In this document: positions 21,834 to 33,110 of the stretch, one piece after another | Layout of the letters: each line of letters starts with the position of its first letter | Numbering within the stretch: the first letter of the stretch is position 1 | Assembly (NCBI GenBank): GCA_024734495.1 | Contig: JALMQS010000729.1 | Coordinates: 1,116,001-1,180,000, forward strand | Direction of reading: 5' to 3' | From: Forficula auricularia | Taxonomy: Eukaryota; Arthropoda; Insecta; Dermaptera; Forficulidae | Length of the DNA: 64,000 bases | Program-made: the position numbers and the translations under genes | The notes under the pieces: generated by a model | Database searches by the model: none | Seen by the model: the letters and a program-made list of their open reading frames with translations, nothing else | What the model was told of the DNA's origin: nothing

Positions 21834-22985
21834 CTGAAGACAGAGAAATCGATTTTAAACCAAAAATAGCGATTGATTCTCATCTAGTTCTTGAGGAATA
21901 ATCATTCTATATTGGATTTTTGACGTTTCGGTTTTTATTAGTAACCATTGCTGAAGACATAGAGAAATCGACTTTAAACCAAAAATAGCGATTGATTCTC
22001 ATCTAGTACTTGAGGAATAATAATTCTATATTGGATTTTTGACGTTTCGGTTTTTATTAGTAACCATTGCTGAAGACATAGAGAAATCGACTTAAAATCA
22101 AAAATAGCGATTGATTCTCATCTAATACTTGAGGAATAATCATTCTATATTGGATTTTTGACGTTTCGGTTTTTATTAGTAACCATTGCTGAAGACATAG
22201 AGAAATCGACTTTAAACCAAAAATAGCGATTGATTCTCATCTAGTACTTGAGGAATAATCATTCTATATTGGATTTTTGACGTTTCGGTTTTTATTGGTA
22301 ACCATTGCTGAAGACATAGAGGAATCGACTTAAAATCAAAAATAGCGATTGATTCTCATCTAATACTTGAGGAATAACAATTCTACATTAGGTTTTTGAC
22401 GTTTCGATTATTATTGGTAACCATTGCTGAAGACATGGAGGAATCGACTTAAAATCAAAAATAACGATCGATTCTTATCTAATACTAGAGGAATAACCTT
22501 ATTGAATTCCATTTTTGATGTTTTGACTATTAATGGAAACCTCTACTGAAAATGTAGAAGAATCGACTTAAAATCAAAAAGACTAAATTCTTTTTTGGTA
22601 AACAACTCAAGCTTGAGTTGTTTGCCATAAAGAATTAGTCTTTTTGATTTTAAGTCGACTCTTCTACATTTTCAGTAGAGGCCTCCATTAATAGTCAAAA
22701 CATCAAAAATGGAATTCAACAAGGTTATTCCTCTAGTATTAGATAAGAATCGATCGTTATTTTTGATTTTAAGTCGATTCCTCCATGTCCTCAGCAATGG
22801 TCACCAATAATAATCGAAACGTCAAAAACCCAATGTAGAATTGTTATTCCTCAAGTATTAGATGAGAATCGATGGCTATTTTTGATTTTAAGTCGATTCC
22901 TCTATGTCTTCAGCAATGGTTACCAATAAAACCGAAACGTCAAAAATCCAATGTAGAATGGTTATTCCTCGACTCTTAAATGAGA
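21834..22985. repeat. 119-bp tandem repeat folded into a palindrome
   Basis: Seven units start with CTGAAGACAT-type sequence at 21834, 21951, 22070, 22189, 22308, 22427 and 22546: a period of exactly 119 bp after the first. Each holds GACGTTTCGGTTTTTATTAG, GAAATCGACTT and GATTGATTCTCATCTA. The array then turns back on itself at a perfect dyad CAACTCAAGCTTGAGTTG (centre 22611), and about three inverted units follow to 22985. Units near the centre are the most diverged from the outer consensus, and each matches its mirror unit better than its tandem neighbour. Confidence 0.85.
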
Positions 22986-23114
22986 ATTATTTTTGAATTA
23001 ATTTCAATATGAACTACAAATTGCAAGTGATATCTGATTAATAATAAAGGAACAAACATATTAATATTTCAAATGAATTTGGATAAAGTTTAGCAACGAT
23101 CCGTTGCAGTTTAT

Positions 23115-24170
23115 TTTTTAATGTAAGAAGGGGCGCACCATTAAAGATGCAGCCCCTATGGATCTCGAAAGAACCTTGCATTACCGAAGAGAAGGGAAAG
23201 TTGATTGAGTGATAGTGTGGAGACGTAAGTGTTTATACACTCGGGGTTTGAAGGATTGAATATTAAAAGTGCTGGGAAAGATGGAGGATGGGAGAGAGTT
23301 CCAGTTCCTTGAAGTCATGGGGATATACGTATTGGCGAATGAAGTGGTCCGGCACTTTTCTAATATGACCGCGAGTCGGCAAAACGCGTGCTACCCACAA
23401 AGTATGCTTTGGGGGGAATTATTGATTTCATCTCATCAGAGCACCTGCCGGGATAGTATCTATAGAAAAGGGAAAGGGCAGAGACATTTCTTCGATGAGC
23501 TAGCGAGTCGAGGGAGTCGGTGAGGGTAGAATCGTCTATTAGCCTGACGGCTCGTTTCTGAATTGCATCCAGGGTAGCAAGGGAATATATAGAGGCTCCT
23601 CTCCATAGATGAGAGCCGTATTCGAGACAGGGGCGGATTTGGGCCTTGTAGATGGTGAGAATATGTGGGGGCTTGAAAAATCGCTTGGACCTGAATAAGT
23701 AGTCAATCTTCCTTGCTGCAGATTTCGCCACAGAGGAGATGTGTTTATTCCAAGACAGGTCAGATGCGACAGAGACGCCCAGCATGGATAGGCTGTCACA
23801 CATTTTCAGGAGATTCGAATCGAAGTGAATATCAGGGAAATCTTTATTTTCGCGCCTAGAAATTAGACAACATTGATTGTATCGCGATTTTGGTCCACAT
23901 GACATCAAATTCATTGGATTCTAGACTAGTTAAACGCCTACTGGGGATGTCCTTAATATAACACCGACCCCTCCTTTTTTTCGAAATTTTGAATGAAGTG
24001 TATAATTTTCGAATTGGTAGTCGCGACCGTTAGATTTATACGCATCGAGTATAGTTTCAGATAGGCCTAAAAGAGCTGGTTTATCGTTTTCCAGATGTTG
24101 GTGAACGTCGTTTAAATTCGATTTACGAGATAGACCGCGAATGTTGCAAAAATTTATTTTAATGGTTGTC
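23115..24170 (-). pseudogene. CR1/Jockey-like LINE with large internal deletion
   Basis: Minus strand. An N-terminal endonuclease fragment (about 24170-23935) reads TTIKINFCNIRGLSRKSNLN then LLGLSETILDAY and KKGGVGVILR, as in AP-endonuclease domains of CR1/Jockey elements. It is joined to the RT C-terminal region (23914-23360): LGVSVASDLSWNKHISSVAK, YKAQIRPCLEYGSHLWRGA, IQKRAVRLIDD, DSLAHRRNVSALSLFYRYYPG. Everything between (rest of endonuclease, YxDD palm) is missing. 23246-23360 continues the C-terminus in another frame. The truncated arrangement cannot be active. Confidence 0.85.
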
Positions 24171-24299
24171 ATTAGTAAAGAGTATTTGTAAAGGAAATAA
24201 AAAGATGATAAGAAAAGTAAAGAATAGAAATCGGAACACCAATTAAAGTTCTCAAACTTGGAAATATTTTTCAAAATATTCAGTCTCACAGAGCCCTTA

Positions 24300-25600
24300 A
24301 GGAAATTGGACAGTGGTTTTAAGCTGGGAATTTCTGATTTGTGGTCGAATTTTTAATTTTTAATTGACTTAAACTTTTTATTTTACAATATTTTTCAAAA
24401 CGAAGAATAGTATTCACTATTTTTGAATAAATTTTCTATTAAATAAAACTAAAAATTTTTAATATACCTACATTTTTATGCACTAGAATACATGTCGACA
24501 TTTTTAACTAAACAAGGTGAATTATTGTATAACTTCATTTTTAAAACACTCCTAAATTTAATTTTCCTTTCAAATTTAGTAATAATTCAAAGCATTCTTT
24601 TTTAATCAAACTTGAAAGTTCTGGTCCGTTTTCCCGTTAGAAATAATTTTATTAAGTATTTCGATATTTATTAAAGATCCAAATAAAATAGATACCTATA
24701 GTTTACATGGCTCGTTCCAATATGCCAGGGAATTTATTTATCCAAGATTCTTTATATGTTGTCAATAGATATATAAAAACGACTTCGGGCGAGCTCCCGG
24801 AAATGAATGGATTCAAAGAAAGAGGTGGAAGTGTACGCCCTAAACAAAAGAAGTCGATTCTTTATAGGGTGAATGTCAAACACAGCTATTACCATTGAAT
24901 TTATATTAGGAAAGGTGCAAAGGCAAAAACAAGAAAAGAGGACAAATTAGTGAGTGACTCGACAAAAAAAGAAAGAAAGAGGAGGATAAGAATGGATGAT
25001 TTGAAAAATGAAAGAGTCAATTAAACACGATTTGACGCGGATTTAATTGCACGAAATTATATATTGCCATTCGAATAAATAAAGTGCGCGAGCCAAGTCC
25101 GATATAAATAAACTTCCTATTTCGTTTTCGCTAAGCTGGAAAAACTTCACGTGAAATTTAAAGGCAATCACTTTCATGTTATAGAGAAACAAACATATAG
25201 ACAAACAAATTCTGTAAATGAATTTATCAACTTTAGTATCATTAAACAAAGTGAATAATTTTACAAAAAACCTGTAGGTACTTAAGATTTATTTGTTGCT
25301 TAATTTACTCATTCGTAGTTTGTACAAATATTTGAATAAGAAAGAAAAATTATGCAGTTAATTTAGTCTTAAAGTCCCCTTTGTTTAAAAAATGTTTTTT
25401 GTTTTAAGACTAACTTCTTACGAGAGTTCAGGTTGCCAATTTTTAAATATTTAAACCAGGGGGTTGCGTATGCGCATTGAATATGGTATATGATACTATG
25501 TTAAGCTCAACCTATTGTGAATGTTTTTGAAAATTTATTTTTTAAAAATATTTTTGATACCTTAGAAGTTTTTCTTTGGAGACAGACTGATAGATTTATA
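24300..25600. other. No gene seen
   Basis: AT-rich. An open frame at 24707-24898 has no recognisable motif. No repeats identified by eye. Confidence 0.4.
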
Positions 25601-25606
25601 GCTCAG

Positions 25607-25715
25607 AATTGGATGGAAGGCAGTCCAGAAATAAATAAGAGACTATTACCAATAAAATAAGTATTTATTGGAAATGTTTTCCCTTTATAATATTTTGAAA
25701 CCGACGTTTCAAATT
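25607..25715 (+). mobile_element. Family D fragment
   Basis: Shares TGGATGGAAGGCAGTCCAGA and the CCGACGTTTC block with the family D palindrome and with 28066-28170. It stops before stem II, so no hammerhead core remains. It runs straight into the tandem repeat W. Confidence 0.5.
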
Positions 25716-25985
25716 CAAAGATATTTTTATCGATTCTAATACATTAGTATGTAGAGAGACCAAATATGGTAATAAATTTGATATAAAGCAAAAAAAAAAT
25801 ATTTTTTCACCCTGGAAAAAATCTGAAATGAATACAAAGGGTACCCCCGTGGTCTCATTCTTGGGTTATTTTCGAAAAATAAAGTTTCAGATTCAAAGAT
25901 ATTTTTATCGATTCTAATACATTAGTAGGTATATAGAGAGAACAAATATGTTAATAAATTTGTTATAAAGAAAAAAAAATTCAGC
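25715..25985 (+). repeat. Tandem repeat W, two units of about 170 bp
   Basis: Both units contain TCAAAGATATTTTTATCGAT, TCTAATACATTAGTA and a CCTGGAAAAAA end. Inverted, diverged relatives lie at 34875-34995 and 36425-36640 (CATTTCAGATT.TTTCGAGGG, TTCTTCTCTCTAAATACTCT). The 36425 copy flanks the outer end of fold-back H. Confidence 0.6.
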
Positions 25986-25989
25986 CTGG

Positions 25990-26830
25990 AAAAAAAATAA
26001 TTTGATTTTGGATAAGTAACATATATTAAAATATCCAAATATATTCGAGGTCTCTATATAATATACTATTGGAATAAATTAAAATTTCTTGAAAAGTCAA
26101 ACTTTATTTTTATTTTTTAAATCCGAAAATGATAGGTGAGGGAAGACCCTTTGTGTCACTTCAGGATTTTTGAAGTGGTTCATAAATTTAATTTTTAGAG
26201 ATATAAAAATAAATATTATATTCGAGCTCTGTATATGATAATATTAAAATAATTTAAAATTTCTTTAAAAGTAAAACTTTATTTTTTAAGAAGGGGGTCT
26301 TCCCAAAACAGAAAAACATGGCAAGGACTCTACGATACAAAAAAGTTTGGTTTGGGAATCTCTGCTTTAGAGTGTCCGGATGTAAAACGCATTTCATTTT
26401 GTCTTCTGAATGGTGATAATAATAAATAGGTTATGATTTCTATTTTGGATTTATTTCAAATAAAAAATAAATCATTAAAATCTCGTTATTCTACTACGAC
26501 TATGTTAAATAGTCATAAAAACACTAGAGTAAAATAAAAAATATATATAACAAAAGCACTAGTGTAGAATTCCAACTTAATTTCATGAAATCATTTTTTG
26601 TTAAATGTTTTTATAATGAGAAAAATTTTATCTCAATATTCTTTTTATTAATATTATCAAAACAAAGGTTTTTATTCGAAATTAACCTCATTATTAACAT
26701 TTTTTTTTATTAAAAAATTTAGTATGCAGATGTTGTCACTCTGGAGAAATACCAAAAGGTTTTTTCGAAGATCAACCAGATAGATAAGCTGTCTCGAACT
26801 CCCTTAAAGGGAAGTTTAATAGATTAGGTG
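25990..26830. other. No gene seen
   Basis: AT-rich with a loosely repeated TTAAAATTTCTT.AAAAGT motif near 26085 and 26250. Confidence 0.35.
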
Positions 26831-26839
26831 AAAGAGTAA

Positions 26840-27125
26840 ACCTGATAGCATCCAAAACAAAAATACTCACCTAGACGTTTCGGCTAATATTAAAAAATGA
26901 TAAAAAATCTTCGAGGAGAGATATCCTCGGCTTTCAAGTGCTATTACATATAAATATATATTAAATTAAAAATCTAACATATTTTTAAATGTAATTTTAT
27001 ATGTGTTCTCAGGGAAAAAAATTTAATACCTATTCTCATTGTGACTGAAGAAGACAAAATAAAATGACGAAACGTTACAATGATCATTTTTGTTTTTCTT
27101 TACTTTGGCTGCTATCGCGTTTTCC
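26840..27125. mobile_element. Decayed hammerhead-bearing inverted repeat
   Basis: Outer arms GATAGCATCCAAAACAAAAAT and its diverged complement (ATTTTTGTTTTTCTTTACTTTGGCTGCTATC) enclose GACGTTTCGGC on the left and, on the right at 27045-27076, CTGAAGA, extra A, GAC...GAC, GAA, ACGT, T. Stem II has a mismatch at its second pair, so the motif is probably inactive. The interior is AT-rich and not symmetric. Confidence 0.5.
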
Positions 27126-27129
27126 CTTT

Positions 27130-28060
27130 GACATAAAAGAAAATTATATAAATTATTGAAAGATAAATGACCCCACTGTCATCTTCTTATGACAACCGAT
27201 AATATTACTAATTCCCTTAGGATCTAAAATTACTTACAACATCCACTTACCACCTAGGGAAAAAACCTTTACGACTCTATAAACAGTTTGATAAGCCTGA
27301 GAAAATATAGAATGGAGCAAATAAAAAAAATTGACTTGTTATGATTATTTAACAACTGTTTTAAAGTGATTTTAATTTCACTTTAATATGAAATCTTACT
27401 CCCGAACGGATATTTCTTCTTTTTTTAATGTAGATCAAAGGTATAAAATAATTAAATTAATATAATAAGCCTTTGATTCAAGAACTAAAAAGTGAGAAAA
27501 AAAATTAAAAAGATAAATGAGACAAGAAGTTTGAAGGCATTTATTTAGTTAGCTCCCTCGCCTTTATTCTGGACCATCGGCTAATAGCCGGAGGAATCTT
27601 CTATTTATAACGAAGCAAGTTTTTTTTTAATAAATTACAAGTTTTCTTTTTAGAAACTATCTTGAGTACCGCCTCGTTCTTTTTTAATTTTAAATCCAGT
27701 CGCATCTATGGTCCCCTTCTCTCCCTCTTCAGGGATGTCATCCTGCATACAGGTAAGTAAATAATATAATTGCAGATACATTTATAGATGTTGCTATAAA
27801 TTTAACGACATGTGGTTCTGTCTGGTTGTACCTCAATATGGAATTAATTAATGTAAATTCAAGTTGAGACAAATTAACCATCATAATATAATATTGAAAT
27901 ATTGCAGGGGCAGCGCTTTTCAACGGATAATAATAAGTGAAGAGCAGGTAATTGGCATTGGTTTTGTGTGTAAATGAATTAATAGATAGCCTATTTATTG
28001 AACTTTTGATTAGCAATATTCATTGAAATATACATTATGTTGAAAAATATTTTTAATTGA
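27130..28060. other. No gene seen
   Basis: Mostly AT-rich. 27540-27740 is less AT-rich (GGACCATCGGCTAATAGCCG hairpin near 27570) but not assignable. Confidence 0.35.
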
Positions 28061-28065
28061 GGGTT

Positions 28066-28170
28066 TAATGGAAGGCAATCCAGAAATAAATAAAAGAGTA
28101 TTGGAAGGTTTTATATTTAAAGTTTTTGAACCGACGTTTTGAAGGATCTTCCTTCCTTCTTCAGGGTTCA
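28066..28170 (+). mobile_element. Family D fragment with mutated hammerhead core
   Basis: Starts TTAATGGAAGGCAATCCAGA. It contains on the minus strand (28132-28164) CTGAAGA, extra A, a GGAAGG/CCTTC stem, then CAAAACGT where GAAACGT is expected, so the essential G12 is lost. Confidence 0.5.
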
Positions 28171-28645
28171 CTGGATCACCAAAGGTAACATGTAATAATT
28201 TTTCTTCCTGTCTTCTTTTCCAGTCCCCGTTCGTGTTGAGAAATTATATTTTGGCTTTCCATCCTCAATACTCTATTCAAGGTGTCGGCAAACTACGGCC
28301 GCATGTTTTTATATCTGGTAATCTGGTCCGCGAAATAATATTGTTTTTTAAATAAAAAAATAAAAAATAAAAACAAATGCTGTAACTATGGTGTCCATAT
28401 TTAGCTCATTGCAATCACGACATCTACATATAAACCAGAGATGTTGAGGATATTGACTTCCGCATCGATTTCGACATCTGCATCCGCAACAATCAATGCG
28501 GAGTTCATGTGGATGCAGATGTAGCGCAGATAGCGACAAGAAAGAATTTCGAGGAAGCCACGCAGCGCGGGAACTAAGCAATTAACCCTTATTTCATCTG
28601 TAATGACTATTTAACAAGATCACACGATTTTGATCCAATTCGACT

Positions 28646-29260
28646 GGCCGTCACGACTCTGAAAACTGAACTTTCAGCAAAGTTTTCTACTTTGTTAGAA
28701 GAGAACAATTTATATGCCATCGCCACCTACTTAGACCCTTTCTATAAGCAAAAGTTTTTTACAACAGTGACCGAGGAAAAGATTAAAGAAGATATTTTGA
28801 AGATGAGAAACAGTGACTTTTCAGGTTTTCTTAATTCCTAACGGGTTAAAAGAATGAGAATGAGAGATTCCTTGGAAAATGATACGGAATAACCAGGGAC
28901 GTTTGGTACGGTCAGAAAGCCATGCTTAAAAAACGATCTTGCCATGATGATGGATTCGTCAAGTGAAGACGAGGGTCAAGAAACACCAGAAAATGGTAGC
29001 GCTGACGCTGTACTCAAGAAGGAATTGCTATCTTATAGCAATAAAAAAGGGTCAATATAAATGAAAATCCACTTAAATGGTAGAGAGTAAAATATTATCA
29101 ACAATAGTACGCAGAATTTAATCTCCAGTACGCAGAATTTTATCTCCAGTGTTCCTAGTGAACCGTTGTTAGGTAACGAGGATTTAATTTATGAACCTCT
29201 GTGAAAAACGACTTGAACCTGAAATGGCGCCGATTTTACTTTTTATTAAATATAATGCAC
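28646..29260 (+). pseudogene. hAT transposase, C-terminal half, degraded
   Basis: Three frames carry successive pieces. They are: AVTTLKTELSAKF...YAIATYLDPFYKQKFFTTV (the LDPxxK block upstream of the dimerisation region), NINENPLKW (the hAT NPLxWW signature, cut by a stop after the first W), VPSEPLL (normally VPSERLFS) and GNEDLIYEP...KRLEPEMAPILLFIKYN (terminal RLxPE...LLFI.YN block). Order and spacing match hAT transposases of the ZBED type. Frameshifts and stops between the blocks make it non-functional. The BED finger and the first catalytic residues are absent. Confidence 0.85.
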
Positions 29261-29294
29261 CAATTTTTAATTTTACTTACTAAATATTTAATTA

Positions 29295-30135
29295 TTTTTA
29301 ATTTTAGCATATTTGACGACCCATCTTTTATACAAAATGGGAGAAAACTCCATACAGGCTGTGTGCTATGCTGATGACGTGGTTTTGGTGTCGGGCAGCG
29401 AGCAAAATCTGCAAACTCTCATATTCCAATTCGATCAAATGGCAGAAAGATTAAATATGGAAATGAATCCATTGGAAAAACAAAATGTATTGTGATAGCG
29501 AAAGAACAGTTTAAGTGTGAAATCAAACTTAAAAATATAACATTAGATCAAGTTGAAAAATTTAACTATTTGGGAGCAGAGATTTCGGCGCACAGAGATC
29601 TCAGCCAAGAGGTTAAAACTCAAGTAACAAAAGGAACTAGAATAGCTGGATGTCTATATGGTTTGGTCTGGAAAAACAAATATATGTCAGCAAAATGCAA
29701 AGTACGAATTTATAAGACCTGCGTAAGTCCCGTGTTAACATATGCAGCAAAAACCAGAGCATCAACAATTACCACCCAACAAATACTCCGAACAACAAAG
29801 ATGAGAATAATAAGGGCTATAGATACATGGGAAAACATTAAGAGATATAATCCGCAGCAAAGATCTAAGAGAACTAAGCGAAATCCAGGATATAGTGGAA
29901 TGGATCGATGTGAGAAAGAGAGGATGGGGGGAACATGTGGGAACAAATGACGAATGACCGCCTTGCAAAAATCGTGAAGTAAAATCGCCCAGGTGGCACG
30001 CGGAGCATAGGGCCGCCGAAAAAAAGATGCAAAGATGTGGCATCAAGAAACTAACATCTTTATTATTTTTTTCTTATTGGAAGAACAGGCGAAAGCCTAT
30101 AGAGAAGATGAAGAAGAAGAAGAAAAAATATTAAA
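29295..30135 (+). pseudogene. Non-LTR retrotransposon RT 3' half (RTE-like)
   Basis: Begins in the palm: AVCYADDVVLVSGSEQNLQT contains the catalytic YADD. A one-base frameshift at about 29490 separates it from MIAKEQFKCEIKLKNITLDQ..FNYLGAEIS, NKYMSAKCKVRIYKTCVSPV, TYAAKTRASTITTQQILRTT and a tail continuing in another frame (DLRELSEIQDIVEWID). The 3' end is an AGAAGAAGAAGAAAAAAT tract. It is 5'-truncated, typical of target-primed insertion, and lies inside the hAT element. Subfamily is inferred from the TTQQILRTTxMRI block, so RTE-like is tentative. Confidence 0.85.
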
Positions 30136-30478
30136 AATTACTATCTTTTTATTTTATTTCTGCCACCATACGAAGTTTCTTAAAAAAAATCTTAAGATCC
30201 GCATCTGCTGATGTGAAAAAATCTGCATCCGCAGAATCCCTGATATAAACATATACTACTATATTTTATGTATCGGCACCAGCATTATGTATCGGCACCA
30301 GTCATTATTAATTCAGATTTCAAATTTTCAATATGTCAGTTTTAAATTTTGAACGACAGATTTTGTAAATCATAAACCAAATCAAACGCGACGAATCTCG
30401 AATATGGCAATTTTTAACGCGAAGATATAATGTGAAGCCAGAAAACACTAAATCTTAACTACAGGAATTAGTCGCAGC

Positions 30479-30532
30479 CATTATTATGCATACGGCCTTT
30501 GTGCCTTTATAAAAGGCCGTATGCATAATAAT
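30479..30532. repeat. Perfect 21-bp hairpin
   Basis: ATTATTATGCATACGGCCT and two more bases pair perfectly with the complement across a 12-nt loop (GTGCCTTTATAA). It is an isolated structure with no flanking repeat that I can see. Confidence 0.75.
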
Positions 30533-30688
30533 TTTTTATTATATTTGGAAAGGTTCAAGACGACGACTCCGTTGGAAAACGAAAACGAGTATGTTTTTTT
30601 CTTACTTAATTCTCTCTCTCACTTTGTTGCTGTGTACCTAAAACAACCAAAAGATATACTTCTTAGCAATGTAAAGTTGAATTGGAGG

Positions 30689-30717
30689 CTGATGATGGCT
30701 CTTCAAAAGAGCCAAAA
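30689..30717 (+). ncRNA. Decayed hammerhead-like motif, solitary
   Basis: CTGATGA, extra T, perfect stem II GGCTCTT/AAGAGCC with CAA loop, then AAAAATG where GAAANNN is expected. G12 is lost and no stem III palindrome remains. Not part of a visible inverted repeat. Confidence 0.35.
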
Positions 30718-30719
30718 AT

Positions 30720-31890
30720 GTTTCTAATTCTAATTTGATTGAAGTAAAAAAATAAAAAACATCATTATATTTTTTTCTTTAAAAATTGAGCAACTCCAGC
30801 TGCCACGTGGGCTCAATTAACCTCACGAAATTCCCTAAGGAAATTTTTCTAAATATAATTCTCTTAGTTCTTTTTTAATTGAATCTAAAGAAAGAGAAAT
30901 TTTATTTTTTCAGACTCCCAGGGTGATTTACTCCAAGTAATTCAATTTCTTAATTTGAATCCTTAAGGTGTAACACATATGATGAAAAAACACTAAAAAT
31001 TAATCATAAAAAAGCTATAATTGATGTATCATATTTTCAATCTTTCCATTAGCAACATTTTACATGAAATAAAGCGAATTAGATCTCCTTTTTTTTATTA
31101 TTTTTTTTTTTTTTTTTTTTGAGAACCCTTTAAATTCTTTCTCCTTTTCGTGCAAACAAATTGAAATGAACCAGAAAGGTCTGGAGTGATGGGAAGTCGT
31201 CAAAGCTTCTTTATTAAGGTGTAACAAACAACAGAGTATTAAACCTCAACGGGCAAATATCTAAGGGTTGAAAGCTATTAGGTCAAAGAGATACTCACTT
31301 ACAAAATAAGTAGTTTCGAGGAGAGTTTTTGATGTGCGTTTTCTGACAAAAAATACTCTAGAGACTAAAGTAAATAAGTTACATATAATGTCTATATCAG
31401 TGGCGGGCGGTGCCTTTTCAACCAGGGGATGCTGTCAAAAAATAGACCTTAATTCTTTTTTAATTTTATTTTATTCTTCGCTTCTTTTTGCAAAATTTAT
31501 CGATAACCGAATCATAGATTTTTTTTTCAAATTTAACATTAGATTTTTTATTAATTGATATTTAAACAGACCGGATACTCTATATTCACTTCAGCTTCTT
31601 CTGGTCTGATGTTTCATTCTTTTCATAGTTGAAATCTGACTGACACGCTCGTAGAAGGAAGGCATAATGCAAATTAAATGTATCAAATCACACATAAAAA
31701 TACATTAAACTTCTACTTTAAAATGTCTGAAACGAGGAGAAAACTATTTTTCAACTATGATTTTTTCACTTTGTGTGTCTGAATTCCGATACTCACGTTA
31801 AGCCAAGAAAAGAAAGCCAAAAAGTTATTTTGTATCAGCACAGAGTACCTACTGATTAAATTTTGCAATATCTGGTTCCAAAGGCAGAAA
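30720..31890. other. No gene seen
   Basis: Contains 30790-30840, distantly like the AACTCCAACCACCTCTGGGG arm of the inverted repeat at 45161-45496, and a poly-T run near 31097-31120. A CAGTGGCGGGCGGTGCC segment near 31391 resembles a transposon end, but no partner end was found. Confidence 0.4.
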
Positions 31891-31892
31891 AT

Positions 31893-32222
31893 ACATTTTT
31901 TAAACAAAATATATTTATAGCGCTAGACCACTGGTTGAGCCTATTAGGGTCGGCTAAATCTTAAATCTGAACCAAGAGAATGAAAAAGATATGATCCATC
32001 TAGGGGGCTAATCGCGATATGATGCTGGATCATACCTAGAAGGATCATATCTTTTTCATTCTCTTGGTCCAGATTTAAGGTTTAGCTGATAGCTCTCAAC
32101 CAGCAGTGATCTAGCGATATATATATCTTTTTCATTCTCTTGGTCCAGATTTAAGGTTTAGCTGACCCAGATAGCCTCAACCAGCAGTGATCTAGCGATA
32201 TATATATCTTGTTTAAAAATGT
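31893..32222. mobile_element. Palindromic element with one arm duplicated
   Basis: The left arm (31893-31998) pairs with 32041-32222 through GATATGATCC, AAGAGAATGAAAAAGATAT, GGTTGAG and TAGCG blocks. The right side contains the 80-bp segment CTCTTGGTCCAGATTTAAGG...CAACCAGCAGTGATCTAGCG twice in tandem (about 32058-32120 and 32133-32205). The second copy, not the first, continues the pairing with GTCGGCTAAATC of the left arm. No hammerhead motif. Confidence 0.7.
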
Positions 32223-32229
32223 CGCGGTC

Positions 32230-32815
32230 TAAAATAACTCTCTGATATATATTCACTTAATATATTAATTAGAAAAATATTTTTGAAATATTTCACATTG
32301 GATTGGAAATTTGAGTGAAAATTCAAAAGGAGAACTTTTATAGGGAAACCTTGAAACTCACCGAGCTGACAAATGATTATGTGGAAATATAAATAAAAGC
32401 TTAGATTGAGAAATAGGGCAAAAGAAAACAAAGGAAAAGGAGAAAGTCGAGTTTGAGAAAATAAAGAAGAGAGGTGGAATTAGGGATTGAATGAGACGAG
32501 CGGCAACTACTGCTAACACAAAAGAGCGAGGGAGGCTCAAGGGAGATTTTGTCGTCGACCAGATTGACCAATGAGGAATCCCGCGGGAGGAAACTGCACA
32601 GGAACAGGAGCAGGAAGAGGGAAAGGACGAATGCCAAAGGAACAACAAATGCTGTGAACTTTAAATCCTATCCACTAACTTACATTAATGAAATCTTATC
32701 GATTCTTTTCAGAAGTACCTTAAACGAAAAGAGAGTCATCAATCAAATTAGAAGAATAGAAGAGTAAATAAGATTATTTAAAAGAATTTTGCTGGCTTGG
32801 TGTGTACTGGAAATA
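32230..32815. other. No confident gene; short GC-richer stretch
   Basis: 32490-32660 is less AT-rich. On the minus strand it reads as a hydrophobic segment (LAFVLSLFLLLFLCSFLPRD), which could resemble a signal peptide, but it lacks an ATG and the plus strand reads as arginine-rich, as expected of simple AGG/CCT-rich DNA. Confidence 0.3.
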
Positions 32816-32897
32816 TTAATTTTTTTATTGTTAAGGATAAATAAATTGAATTTGCTTCTTTCCAGTAATTTATTTTGTTATTCAAATGGTTAATCCA

Positions 32898-32933
32898 AAT
32901 ATTTCGAGAGCGTTCTCAGCATCTCTTCCTCAG
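32898..32933 (-). ncRNA. Hammerhead ribozyme-like motif (family F, left arm)
   Basis: Minus strand: CTGAGGA, extra A, stem II GAGA/TCTC, GAA, ATAT, H17 = T. Stem I CCA/TGG forms across the ends. Confidence 0.6.
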
Positions 32934-33074
32934 TGGAAGCTGTGGGACCACACAATAGGCAAGTCAGTGAGTTATTATAATTACAGGTGTCAAAAGGGGG
33001 TGGGTGAGTACTTTTTGACACCTGTAATTATAATAACTCACTGACTTGCCTATTGTGTGGTCCCACAGTTTCCA

Positions 33075-33110
33075 CTGAGGAAGAGATGCTGAGAACGCTC
33101 TCGAAATATT
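33075..33110 (+). ncRNA. Hammerhead ribozyme-like motif (family F, right arm)
   Basis: Plus strand: TCCA, CTGAGGA, extra A, GAGA...TCTC, GAA, ATAT, T, TGGA. Stem I TCCA/TGGA has 4 bp. Same sequence as the left-arm motif. Confidence 0.6.

Larger units (their letters stand above)
28436..30242 (+). mobile_element. hAT transposon with exact 8-bp target duplication
   Basis: The element begins CAGAGATGTTGAGGATA and ends with the complement of CAGGGATTCTGCGGATG. The flanks are identical octamers ATATAAAC (28428-28435 and 30243-30250), the target size expected of hAT. Subterminal repeats of GCATC/GATGC type occur near both ends. Inside is a degraded transposase C-terminus (28646-29260), followed by a LINE 3' fragment (29295-30135). 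At 1.8 kb, with the transposase N-terminus missing, it is an internally deleted relic. Age: many stops and frameshifts. Confidence 0.85.

Noticed and set aside
21831..22610. Full hammerhead motif in each satellite unit
   Set aside because: The 3' half (stem II, GAA, ACGT, C) is present on the minus strand, but the CTGANGA half is replaced by TCAGCAAT.
21834..22985. CRISPR-like regular array
   Set aside because: The whole 119-bp unit is repeated without unique spacers, and the genome is eukaryotic; it is a satellite.
32358..32767. Possible signal-peptide protein on the minus strand
   Set aside because: No ATG, and the opposite strand is an AGG-rich repeat-like sequence that would give leucine/serine-rich translations by chance.
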